From contig VWYX01001282.1 in assembly GCA_013396525.1 (NCBI GenBank), positions 140,858-204,857 of the forward strand: 64,000 nucleotides of DNA. Direction: 5' to 3'. This document shows positions 38,101-44,010 of the stretch, in pieces (position 1 is the first letter of the stretch; every line of letters begins with the position of its first letter). The position numbers and the translations under genes are program-made. The stretch is from Chaetorhynchus papuensis (taxonomy: Eukaryota; Chordata; Aves; Passeriformes; Rhipiduridae). The notes below the pieces were generated by a model. That model was not told the DNA's origin and made no database searches. It was given only the letters and a program-made list of their open reading frames with translations.

Positions 38101-41100
38101 CTAACCATCCATCCTTGCTAAGGCTTGGACACTTAACCCCTTACTTTGTGTAATTAGCATTGTAAAAGCATGTTGTCAGACACAGTGCTTTTCTAATTTC
38201 TGTCTTTCTGCTAAGTTACAGAACATTTTTTCCTAGAAGTTATATGGAGCAATGTGTGGCTTGGAAGACCTGAAATGAATTAAGAATAGATAACTAAAGT
38301 AGCCATTTATCTTTCACATTCTTTGTCCTTTTCACTTTGTGTTCTGCCTTGGTGTTTATTTTCTACACAAAAACCACTTTATTTCTTGTTTTTCTAGGTT
38401 TATGTCGTACAAGTGAAATATTTGGGGCGTCTGCACTAGTTGTTGGCAGTCTTCATTATATACAGGATAAGCAGTTTCAGCATCTGAGTGTTTCTGCAGA
38501 GCAGTGGCTCCCCCTTGTTGAGGTGAATGGAAACATTTTAACAGCGAAAAAGTGTACTCAGCATCTTCAGTTTGTCACATGCATAGTCCAGTTTCTTATA
38601 TTTTTGTCTTGAAAAAAAATACCATTTTATTTAATGGAAGCTCTGACCCTTAATCTTGTGTGGTTTGGGTCAACCTTACAAAAAAGAATTTAGAAAATAC
38701 TTGCAATTTCTTACTGCTGTGATAAACTGATCATGTGAGCTGTCCTTGTTACATCTTACTAGCGGTGGGTTTGAATTTGGTGTTTATAAAACTTAAACTA
38801 CACTTCATTTATCTTGCTTGGTCCACTGCTTTTGGTTACTTTCATAGAGATAATCTTCAAGTTTGCTGGAAGTTTACTTGTGCCAAGCTTTTTGAATATA
38901 CTGTCTCTTTCAAAAATGAGGGTATCAACCTGTATGTGTAGTGTTTGGTAGAAAATATTTCTGTGATATTTTATAACAACCACTTTTTCAAGATCAGCTG
39001 TAAATCATCTGAAACATCCAGTGCAAATTTCTCATTCTGTGCAAACCTCATTGTGTTCATTTTTAGCCTTTTTTCAGAATAAGATAGCTGTAGTGTGTTT
39101 TGTCTAAAACAGAATGCTGATGGACACAAGTTGTCGTGCCTAATCTCTGTGCAGAAGTGTACTGATGGTAGAGCTGCTGTTTCATGAAGAAATTGGCATT
39201 TTAATGCAAATTAGCAGTTTAGAGAGCAGGTTTCAGAAAACTAAGAAATTCTTCACTCCAAGCTATCACAAGTTGCAGTGCAGTTTCAGTACTGCCTGTT
39301 CTGTTGTATTGGAAAGGAATTTCAGGTTAAATAACAACGATGCACACCTTGTCCCTATGCAAGAGTGATTCTTTCACATTCAGATGTAAAGCTTGTAGCT
39401 ATCAAAAGCCTAGAAAAGCCTTTCTTCATTGTATTGGTTTATTTTGTGGCATTACCTAACCTTTTGTACTGCTGCTGAAGAGCTTTTAAAATATTAAGCT
39501 ATGTACATGGACAGAGTCTTTGGGGATAAAAGACATTAATCTTAAAAAGTAAAATTGGTAAATTTTTTTTTTTTAGAGTAACTTCAGAAGTTTACAAAAG
39601 GTGATACTTAAGTATTTTTATATTTCTCTCTACTTTTAATGGACAGGTGAAACCATCTCAGCTTGTTGATTATTTACAGCAGAAGAAAACAGAAGGCTAC
39701 ACTATTATTGGTGTGGAGCAGACAGCTAAAAGTTTTGATCTCACAGAATACTGCTTCCCAGAGAAATCACTGTTACTGCTGGGGTAAGAGCACACACTGT
39801 TTCGTAAATCTGCCTCTTGCAGTCCATCCCTTTCTCTAGTCAGTTTGGTCATATGAAAACCAAGGGACACCAGTAAAGGTGATTTTAGAATGGGAAATGA
39901 TTATGGAAAGAGTAGAGCTTGTCTTTGTGTACTAAGGACAGGAAGTATTGATATCTACTGAATGACCCTTCCTATCCACAATAACCTATCCATACACTGT
40001 AACTCCTGTTAATAATGGGTGGAGGTAGCAACAGCATGGGTTGTATTTTTTTGGGAGTGCTAGAGGTATCATCTGTTCAGTTGGTTACGTGGGGCCCTGT
40101 ATGTGTGGGCTGTGCTGAGCTCGAGGAGGAGGCTGTGTTTGCCCTGCTGAACTTGGTGAGGGGGGCTGGAGCAGACAGAGTCTGCATAGCTGGGAGATGA
40201 TTTACAAGTTTAGCATGAGGCACAAGATGAAGTAGCAAGTTTATGCAGAACAAGCAGAGCATGGGACGACTTTGGAGAAGAGCAGCAATCAGTTTCTATA
40301 AGCAGACAAGCCTCAAATGTGATACAAAGGGGAGGCTACTTAAATCTACAGTGAAGCACACACAAATCAGAGAGCTCCTGGAATTGCAGGGCAACTGAGT
40401 GAAACCAGGAGGGAGTTTTTTCCAACTTTTTTATATGTAGCTTGTCTTCAGAATGCAGTGCTCATAATCACTTTGTTCTCTTTTATTTACAAACAACAGT
40501 TTTAATTGCCAGTACACTTCAGTGTCCTCTGGTGTGCTTAGTTTTGACATTCCTTCATGCTGAGACCTGAATGAGGAATTGGGCAGTTGAGCTTTCCTGT
40601 TGTGCCAGCAGCTTCATACCATGGTCATTTTGCTACATACAGAGTTTAAAAACAAAAGCAGAGAGTCTTTATGCGGGGTGCTCAGCTATTGCTGGACCAG
40701 TGAGCTGAAAATTGAGTCTTCCATGAGCTTTTTAACATCCAAACTTAAGTCAGCTCTCCCCATGTTTTCTTTGTAATGTATTACTGTTTTTAAAAAATAC
40801 ACTTCTTGTCATCAGTTACCCTGTTTGCACTGTTTGTCAAAAGGTGTTTGGATGCTGTCGTGCCATTTGTATTTTTTGCTTTGTGGAACACACACACCCT
40901 CTCTCAGATACAAGTTATGTTTCTTTTTTACTAGAAATGAACACGAAGGAATCCCAGCCAACCTGATTCACCACCTGGATGTGTGTGTGGAAATTCCTCA
41001 GCAGGGCATTATCCGGTCACTCAATGTTCATGTGAGCGGAGCTCTGCTGATCTGGGAGTACACAAGGCAACAAGTGATCAAGCAAAAACAACACCAATAA
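7591..41100 (+). CDS. TARBP1: TARBP1, tRNA (guanosine-2'-O-)-methyltransferase (30 coding exons, 5' end in gap)
   Basis: TARBP1 is a large protein built of helical (HEAT/ARM-like) repeats with a C-terminal SPOUT/SpoU methyltransferase domain. The family 2'-O-methylates guanosine 18 of certain tRNAs using S-adenosylmethionine. I joined 30 exons by splice sites and phase, giving 1457 visible residues and a stop codon; every junction keeps frame and matches the vertebrate family as I know it. Human TARBP1 is about 1620 residues, so roughly 160 N-terminal residues are missing, in or beside the 373-N gap. The SPOUT domain is about visible residues 1290-1457: motif 1 around KPTNLGGLCRT, motif 2 IIGVEQT, motif 3 from LLLLGNEHEGIP to the IIRSLNVHVSGALLIWEY knot region. 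All three look intact, so an active enzyme is inferred. Exons are listed separately. The introns contain no other gene that I can support. Confidence 0.96.
8121..8141 (+). repeat. T21 run in the intron 1 polypyrimidine tract of TARBP1
   Basis: 21 consecutive T, immediately before the CCTTAG acceptor of exon 2. Confidence 0.95.
8148..8245 (+). CDS. TARBP1: TARBP1 exon 2
   Basis: The acceptor follows a run of 21 T. The exon encodes LFWWSAEKNEQLLQFW and ends ...LEGNQ in phase 0 before GTAGGA. This block is highly conserved in vertebrate TARBP1. It is only 96 nt from exon 1. Confidence 0.95.
9055..9124 (+). CDS. TARBP1: TARBP1 exon 3
   Basis: TTTCAG acceptor and GTAAGA donor. Encodes IHVIKPVLPKLNSLYELA and ends in phase 1. 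Confidence 0.95.
9951..10099 (+). CDS. TARBP1: TARBP1 exon 4
   Basis: GTAACAG acceptor and GTAGGG donor. Encodes CWLFHPSWHMCIYKRMFE, followed by a helix ending LGFSE, phase 0. Confidence 0.95.
10823..10875 (+). CDS. TARBP1: TARBP1 exon 5
   Basis: Short 53-nt exon with a TTTTTTTAG acceptor and GTAAAC donor. Encodes FVIGPLMDALSESSLYS and ends in phase 2. Confidence 0.94.
12434..12531 (+). CDS. TARBP1: TARBP1 exon 6
   Basis: CAACAG acceptor and GTATGT donor. Encodes TPGQPIGACPPLGMRLQKFL and ends LLPEEEK in phase 1. Confidence 0.94.
13618..13753 (+). CDS. TARBP1: TARBP1 exon 7
   Basis: TTTTAAG acceptor and GTAAAT donor. Encodes KMTSRHWCAVPILFLS, continuing to GLHAL, phase 2. Confidence 0.94.
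14775..14871 (+). CDS. TARBP1: TARBP1 exon 8
   Basis: TTGCAG acceptor. Encodes [20 protein letters not shown], almost identical to the mammalian block. The donor is GTCAGT, a weaker +3 position, and the exon ends in phase 0. Confidence 0.93.
15718..15807 (+). CDS. TARBP1: TARBP1 exon 9
   Basis: TTCAG acceptor and GTGAGA donor. Encodes EKVSFPEVSSFLLSLRPEES and ends LLWTE in phase 0. Confidence 0.94.
16422..16881 (-). mobile_element. Solo-LTR-like element, copy A (TARBP1 intron 9)
   Basis: 460 bp with 7-bp terminal inverted repeats, TGATGCC...GGCATCA (the TG...CA of retroviral LTRs), flanked by a perfect 4-bp duplication CTGG at 16418-16421 and 16882-16885. It is closely similar along its whole length to 56638-57100. 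Read on the minus strand it has AATAAA at 16498-16493, 71 nt from its end, as expected for an LTR R/U5 region, so I assign minus orientation. A 4-bp duplication fits gammaretrovirus-like (ERV1-type) integration. It has no coding capacity. Confidence 0.82.
16953..17091 (+). CDS. TARBP1: TARBP1 exon 10
   Basis: ATTCAG acceptor and GTAAGT donor. Encodes LCSWLQVNERCFRKS and a variable linker, ending in phase 1. An LTR-like insertion ends 71 nt before the exon's first base. Confidence 0.92.
18773..18869 (+). CDS. TARBP1: TARBP1 exon 11
   Basis: AATCAG acceptor and GTAAGT donor. Encodes CFMPDWFEAKLVSTMILLAA, phase 2. Confidence 0.94.
19164..19339 (+). CDS. TARBP1: TARBP1 exon 12
   Basis: TGTGTAG acceptor. 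Encodes FLNPLLDVLMKLGSNAYIPT and then a Leu-rich helix. The donor is GTTAGT, phase 1. Confidence 0.93.
19340..22346 (+). other. TARBP1: TARBP1 intron 12
   Basis: 3.0 kb with no recognised repeat or exon. The open frames in it, including a 116-codon one on the minus strand at 19427-19777, have no support. Confidence 0.6.
22347..22444 (+). CDS. TARBP1: TARBP1 exon 13
   Basis: CACACAG acceptor and GTAAGT donor. Encodes ESILEFVLRRLTTNELST, phase 0. Confidence 0.94.
23104..23265 (+). CDS. TARBP1: TARBP1 exon 14
   Basis: CTTTTAG acceptor and GTGATT donor. Begins VGDLDRCDLYLTLIPEIVNL; the rest is less conserved. Phase 0. Confidence 0.92.
24868..25061 (+). CDS. TARBP1: TARBP1 exon 15
   Basis: ACTCAG acceptor and GTATGT donor. 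Encodes ASVASLAAVCEIMGGKL and a variable helix ending KPSYVEEKN, phase 2. Confidence 0.92.
25751..26006 (+). CDS. TARBP1: TARBP1 exon 16
   Basis: The largest internal exon (256 nt). TTTCACAG acceptor and GTAAAA donor. Encodes SQGWGKIVARYVRDQWICLR and ends LPVFDCMKVLVPK, phase 0. Confidence 0.94.
26093..26281 (+). CDS. TARBP1: TARBP1 exon 17
   Basis: TTTACAG acceptor. Encodes [20 protein letters not shown], one of the most conserved stretches of the helical region. The donor is GTCAGT, and a 24-T run begins 18 nt after the exon. Phase 0. Confidence 0.95.
26282..29616 (+). other. TARBP1: TARBP1 intron 17
   Basis: The longest intron, 3.3 kb. Begins with GTCAGT and the T24 run. A moderately GC-richer patch lies at about 27820-28100. 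No coding exon or repeat family recognised. Confidence 0.6.
26299..26322 (+). repeat. T24 run near the exon 17 donor of TARBP1
   Basis: 24 consecutive T beginning 18 nt inside intron 17. Likely length-polymorphic. Confidence 0.95.
29617..29816 (+). CDS. TARBP1: TARBP1 exon 18
   Basis: TTTCAG acceptor after the longest intron (3.3 kb). GTATAT donor. Encodes TKTGVFNVVLSHCCQSW and then a segment ending FRRDQ, phase 2. Confidence 0.94.
29956..30027 (+). CDS. TARBP1: TARBP1 exon 19
   Basis: 72-nt exon with a CTGAAG acceptor and GTAATG donor. Encodes LIQDVHAFIENLGEKCAANV, phase 2. The intron before it is only 139 nt. Confidence 0.93.
30131..30190 (-). mobile_element. CR1 LINE 3'-end fragment
   Basis: Contains atcatagaatat, gagtaggaagggacccacaa and related blocks. 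These match the reverse complement of the avian CR1 3' tail (octamer-like ATTCTATG repeats, then the conserved GGTCCCTTCC). Severely 5'-truncated, in TARBP1 intron 19. Supports an avian origin. Confidence 0.72.
31188..31308 (+). CDS. TARBP1: TARBP1 exon 20
   Basis: GTTACAG acceptor and GTAAAA donor. Encodes DDHYVRICAVKFLCWLDGSN and ends IKLLDK, phase 0. Confidence 0.94.
32152..32262 (+). CDS. TARBP1: TARBP1 exon 21
   Basis: CTTTCAG acceptor and GTATTG donor. Encodes YYANSLQHRVKNRVWQTLLV, phase 0. Confidence 0.95.
32832..32981 (+). CDS. TARBP1: TARBP1 exon 22
   Basis: TTCTCAG acceptor and GTAAGT donor. Encodes VFQAGFSNNQASVKYFIEWI and ends KFWDCFCY, phase 0. Confidence 0.95.
34101..34187 (+). 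CDS. TARBP1: TARBP1 exon 23
   Basis: ACATTAG acceptor and GTACCT donor. Encodes DEEKLKTSICTFLSVLAHFD and a short tail, phase 0. Confidence 0.94.
34760..34956 (+). CDS. TARBP1: TARBP1 exon 24
   Basis: TCTTTAG acceptor and GTTAGT donor. Encodes [20 protein letters not shown] and ends VENMHGT, phase 2. Confidence 0.95.
35462..35543 (+). CDS. TARBP1: TARBP1 exon 25, spliced through a GC donor
   Basis: TTGCAG acceptor. Encodes NWQRIQDHFFFATFHPVEDY and then SLE. The exon ends at 35543 with GAG, and the intron starts GCAAGT, so this is a GC-AG intron. No nearby GT restores both frame and the conserved junction E|TIFY. Phase 0. Confidence 0.93.
36879..37050 (+). CDS. TARBP1: TARBP1 exon 26
   Basis: ATTGCAG acceptor and GTAAAA donor. 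Encodes TIFYTLPRLSELAEDEWIPL and ends DWSQQDM, phase 1. This is the linker before the methyltransferase domain. Confidence 0.94.
37299..37490 (+). CDS. TARBP1: TARBP1 exon 27 (start of SPOUT domain)
   Basis: GTTGCAG acceptor and GTAAGG donor. Encodes the approach helix and motif 1, SRLIVVASLIDKPTNLGG. The Asn-Leu-Gly-Gly turn is a hallmark of the SpoU family. Phase 1. Confidence 0.96.
38398..38522 (+). CDS. TARBP1: TARBP1 exon 28 (SPOUT domain)
   Basis: TTTCTAG acceptor and GTGAAT donor. Encodes GLCRTSEIFGASALVV, carrying the motif 1 Arg, and FQHLSVSAEQWLPLVE, phase 0. Confidence 0.96.
39647..39783 (+). CDS. TARBP1: TARBP1 exon 29 (SPOUT motif 2)
   Basis: GGACAG acceptor and GTAAGA donor. 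Encodes EGYTIIGVEQTAKSFDL (motif 2) and PEKSLLLLG, phase 2. Confidence 0.96.
40935..41100 (+). CDS. TARBP1: TARBP1 exon 30, C-terminus and stop
   Basis: TACTAG acceptor. Encodes NEHEGIPANLI and QGIIRSLNVHVSGALLIWEY, the SAM-binding trefoil-knot motif 3. It is followed by a short Gln/Lys-rich tail and TAA at 41098-41100. Confidence 0.97.
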
Positions 41101-41320
41101 CTGCCCAGAGTCTCGTGCCTTACTGTACAGCTGGATGGCTTCCTAGGTGCTACAACGTGAAATTCTGAATAGATGAGATACCAACTCAGGGCGAACGAGG
41201 ATTCTTAACTTCTGCATGTTCTCTTCTCTGTAGTGTTCAGAGTGACTTTTAAATGCCTTAATACTTTACCTCCTTAAATTGTTGCATTGGAAATAAATAC
41301 TATTTATATTGCATGTGGTG
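41101..41320 (+). other. TARBP1: TARBP1 3' UTR (inferred)
   Basis: Runs from the stop codon to about 20 nt past the AATAAA at 41292. It is short, about 210 nt. Downstream lies a T/GT-rich stretch (tggtgtgcgtgtgt), a typical cleavage downstream element. Confidence 0.7.
41292..41297 (+). promoter_or_regulatory. TARBP1: TARBP1 polyadenylation signal AATAAA
   Basis: Canonical hexamer 192 nt after the stop, followed after about 20 nt by a GT-rich element. Confidence 0.75.
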
Positions 41321-42282
41321 TGCGTGTGTTTTTCTGCTGTTTGAACATCACCACAGTACTGTGAACAATCCCAAAGGCAAAACACTGGATTTTTACTGCA
41401 GTTACTTCAATTGTGGTGACTGTGCTTGAAACTGAAGTCGTGCCTTTAGCCATATTATTAAATGATTCTAGCACCTAGATATACTAGATTAAATAATTTT
41501 TGGAAGGCAACTTCACTTACATACTTACATTTAATGCTGCTCCTTGTTTAAATGCCTTCTACAGTCACATTTATTAGTTCTGCTGTACACAGTCTGTACC
41601 TTTTAATAAAGCTGCATCACTAAGGTAATCCAATTCTACAAAAGGCTATAATGTGAGAAATAACTGGACATACTTCTAGCAGAGACACTGACTGAAAACC
41701 CATCAGCAATGTAAAAGTTCCTATTGCTTATAAAAAATGAGCATACTCAAAACAGATAAATTACATATCATATGCACAGGATGCTTTAGGTCTTCTAGTG
41801 ACCACTGTTACATAAATTAATGTCTGACTTAAAATGTATTTTAAAATACTTTGAAATACTTGGTGACAAATACAAATTTTATTATACAACCCCCTGCTTT
41901 TGACAAGAAAGGCAAGTTGGAATGGACTTTTTTATTTTAGGAAAAAGCTGGTTCACGTACTGAAAAAACATTTTCTCTTTAGAATATGTACACTGCAGTA
42001 TTAAAGAATCATTTATTCCTGTGAAGCAATTTTACCAATTATACATTCAAACCCTTAAATTTGTGAACAATCCTCCACCATATTTCTTTGACTTAAACTC
42101 ATCAAAAAGCTGTCCACGACCCTTTTTTTTCAGCAGACATGTGAGACCTGGCAAAAAGAGCAGTCTGCATTTCAGGGAGACAGCCACATTACCAGTTCTT
42201 GCACTCAAGCAGCTTCTGTTGCTTTCTCTGGCTTCTTCCTTCTATAGTTACTCTCACTTGATTTATTTTGAAAGCAGACTTC
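41321..42282. other. TARBP1-COA6 convergent intergenic / COA6 3' UTR
   Basis: AT-rich sequence with no coding signal. Minus-strand AATAAA hexamers lie at 42262-42267, 42012-42017, 41878-41883 and 41570-41575. Any of them could end COA6 transcripts, and I cannot choose between them. A plus-strand AATAAA near 41604 could be a second TARBP1 site. Confidence 0.5.
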
Positions 42283-42378
42283 CTAAGACTTTCCAGCAGC
42301 TTCTGGAGGACGATACCCTTCTGTTTCAAGCTTTTTTTTATATTTTAAAAAGTCTCTTCTTTTGTCAAAGTGTTTAAC
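42283..42378 (-). CDS. COA6: COA6 exon 2, C-terminus
   Basis: 31 codons plus TAG (42285-42283). Begins VKHFDKRRDFLKYKKK, the conserved basic C-terminal helix of COA6. It is AT-rich, unlike exon 1. The acceptor is TTTTTGAACAG. It has no start codon of its own, so an ATG-to-stop ORF search would miss it. Confidence 0.94.
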   Translation of the reverse strand, partial: VKHFDKRRDFLKYKKKLETEGYRPPEAAGKS

Positions 42379-43628
42379 CTGTTCAAAAAGAGAAAAGATC
42401 TCCCTTAGACGAAACTAGCAAGAGGAAGGAGCTTTGTGTAAGCAGTCTTTGATCACTGAACTTACAGAGGACTTTAATACACTAGTTAAGAGTTTCTTCT
42501 GTTCAAGACTAAAAAGTGCCGTGTTTAGTTTTTAGGGGTTTTTTACCATTGTGACAGTGAACTTTAGTTTAAGTTCACCACCCTGTTACTTCATGAAGAC
42601 CTTGTAGAAGCCGTCTGTTGATTTTTTCACGGCTACAAACAGAAATTATTGTGATGCAAAGGTAAGTCCAGCAGCTTTTCTGTGATATCACAGCCTATGT
42701 AACCTCTGAATTCATTGTCTGAGTTCACTGAAGTGCACGGTGCAAAGCACTGCAGGTGCGACCATCCTCCCTAGAGATGACAAACAGCAGAACTGCACTG
42801 CTCCCAGTGTAAGTCAGTGCAGAAGCTGTGAAAGTACTTGGGCTTTTTAACCGACTTCAGTCTACCACCTGCAAAAGGAATGGTGCAGCCCCTCAGATAC
42901 CACTGTTACTAAAGGGCAGTGCCTATTAAAAAATACAGCTTGAGCTCAGGAAACTAAAAAACACAGCATGAATGGGTTACATGCAGGCAGGTGGCTTACT
43001 GTGAAATTATACTGCATGAAAAAAAGTATGCACCAGGTATCGGATGCCAAGCTTAAAATGCTGTACAACTGCAACACCTGTGTGGCAGCTCCCTTCTGTA
43101 CTGGCCTTTCTTCTTTAGTAACAAATTTATGGGTACTTCTAACAAAAATCTTTCAAGGATCTTCTAAGCCTTTTTTTTTTTTTTTAATTAAACAATAACC
43201 CTGTGTGTTTATCTGGAAGTTTGAGACCGTATTTTCCTTTCCCTTTGTACTATACCGTTAACACTGCCTTCCTTAGTGCCCGGGCCAGGCAGGGGTGCGT
43301 TTAGGAGCTGTCCTTTCCCGGGCAGCCAGAAGTGTGCAAGCCAAGCTATGCCTGGCACGGGTGCAGGGTTCTCTACGGAAAGCTTCGTGCTGCCCGGGCT
43401 CTGCACTGCAGGAAGCTGGAGCTGCTCTCCCACCCAGCAGCTGTATCCCGCGGCCGCTGACAGGGATGCGCGCACGGTGCTCACCCACTGCTGCGGGCAG
43501 CGCGACTCGAAGGCCCGGCGCAGCTTCTCGCACTTGGCGGCGTCATCCCCGTGGCTGTCCATGCACTGCCAGAACTCGTCCCGGGCCCCCCAGCACGCCT
43601 TCCTCTCCTCCATCGTCGGCGCCGCCAT
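42283..43628 (-). CDS. COA6: COA6, cytochrome c oxidase assembly factor 6 (complete, 2 coding exons)
   Basis: COA6 is a small intermembrane-space protein that helps metallochaperones deliver copper to the CuA site of COX2 during complex IV assembly. Splicing the two exons gives 79 residues, the same length as the short human form. Residues 12-22 form CX9C (CWGARDEFWQC) and residues 33-44 form CX10C (CEKLRRAFESRC), the diagnostic twin-cysteine helical hairpin. Trp13 and Trp20 correspond to human W59 and W66, the disease-mutated positions; both are intact. The 1106-nt intron has a GTGAGC donor and a pyrimidine-rich GAACAG acceptor. The C-terminal exon encodes VKHFDKRRDFLKYKKKLETE and a short tail ending AAGKS. 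The start at 43628 is chosen by match to the family; an in-frame upstream ATG exists at 43799. Confidence 0.96.
43485..43628 (-). CDS. COA6: COA6 exon 1
   Basis: 48 codons from ATG (43628-43626) to CPQQW, donor GTGAGC at 43484. GC-rich and inside the CpG island. Carries all four cysteines. Confidence 0.96.
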
Positions 43629-44010
43629 CCCGGCTGCCGCCCTGAACACAACACACGGCCGCTGTCCGAGCGCCCCCGCCCCGCGCCGCTGCCATGAGGG
43701 GCGCCGGCGCCGCCCCGCCCGCGCTCCGAGGCTCCGGGGGAAGGCGGTGCCGCCGCCGGACGGAGGGCTCCTCACGGCCCCGCACGGCCCCGCACTCACT
43801 CACCCGCCCGCCCGGCCGCGAAGGTCGCGCTCCGGAAGCGATCCCGGCGCTTTCCCGGGGCGGGCTGGGCCCCGGCGCGATTGGCGGGCGGGATGAATGT
43901 CCCGCCCCGCCGCCCGGCCCCGGCCCCGGCCCGCCCCGCGGTGCCGGCACGGGCTTACCGCAGCTCCCCATGGCCCTGTCCGCACGGTTCCCCCCATCCC
44001 GGGCCCGCCA
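43629..44010 (-). promoter_or_regulatory. COA6: COA6 CpG-island promoter with inverted CCAAT and GC boxes
   Basis: Very CpG-dense sequence with several CCCGCC/GGGCGG boxes (for example 43884-43891 and 43901-43915). An ATTGG at 43880-43884 reads CCAAT on the COA6 strand, 252 nt upstream of its start. No TATA box is evident. This is the typical housekeeping layout. The transcription start cannot be placed from sequence alone. Confidence 0.7.

Noticed and set aside
43276..43896. 206-codon plus-strand frame opposite COA6
   Set aside because: Antisense shadow in a CpG island where stop codons are rare. No family resemblance and no splice support.
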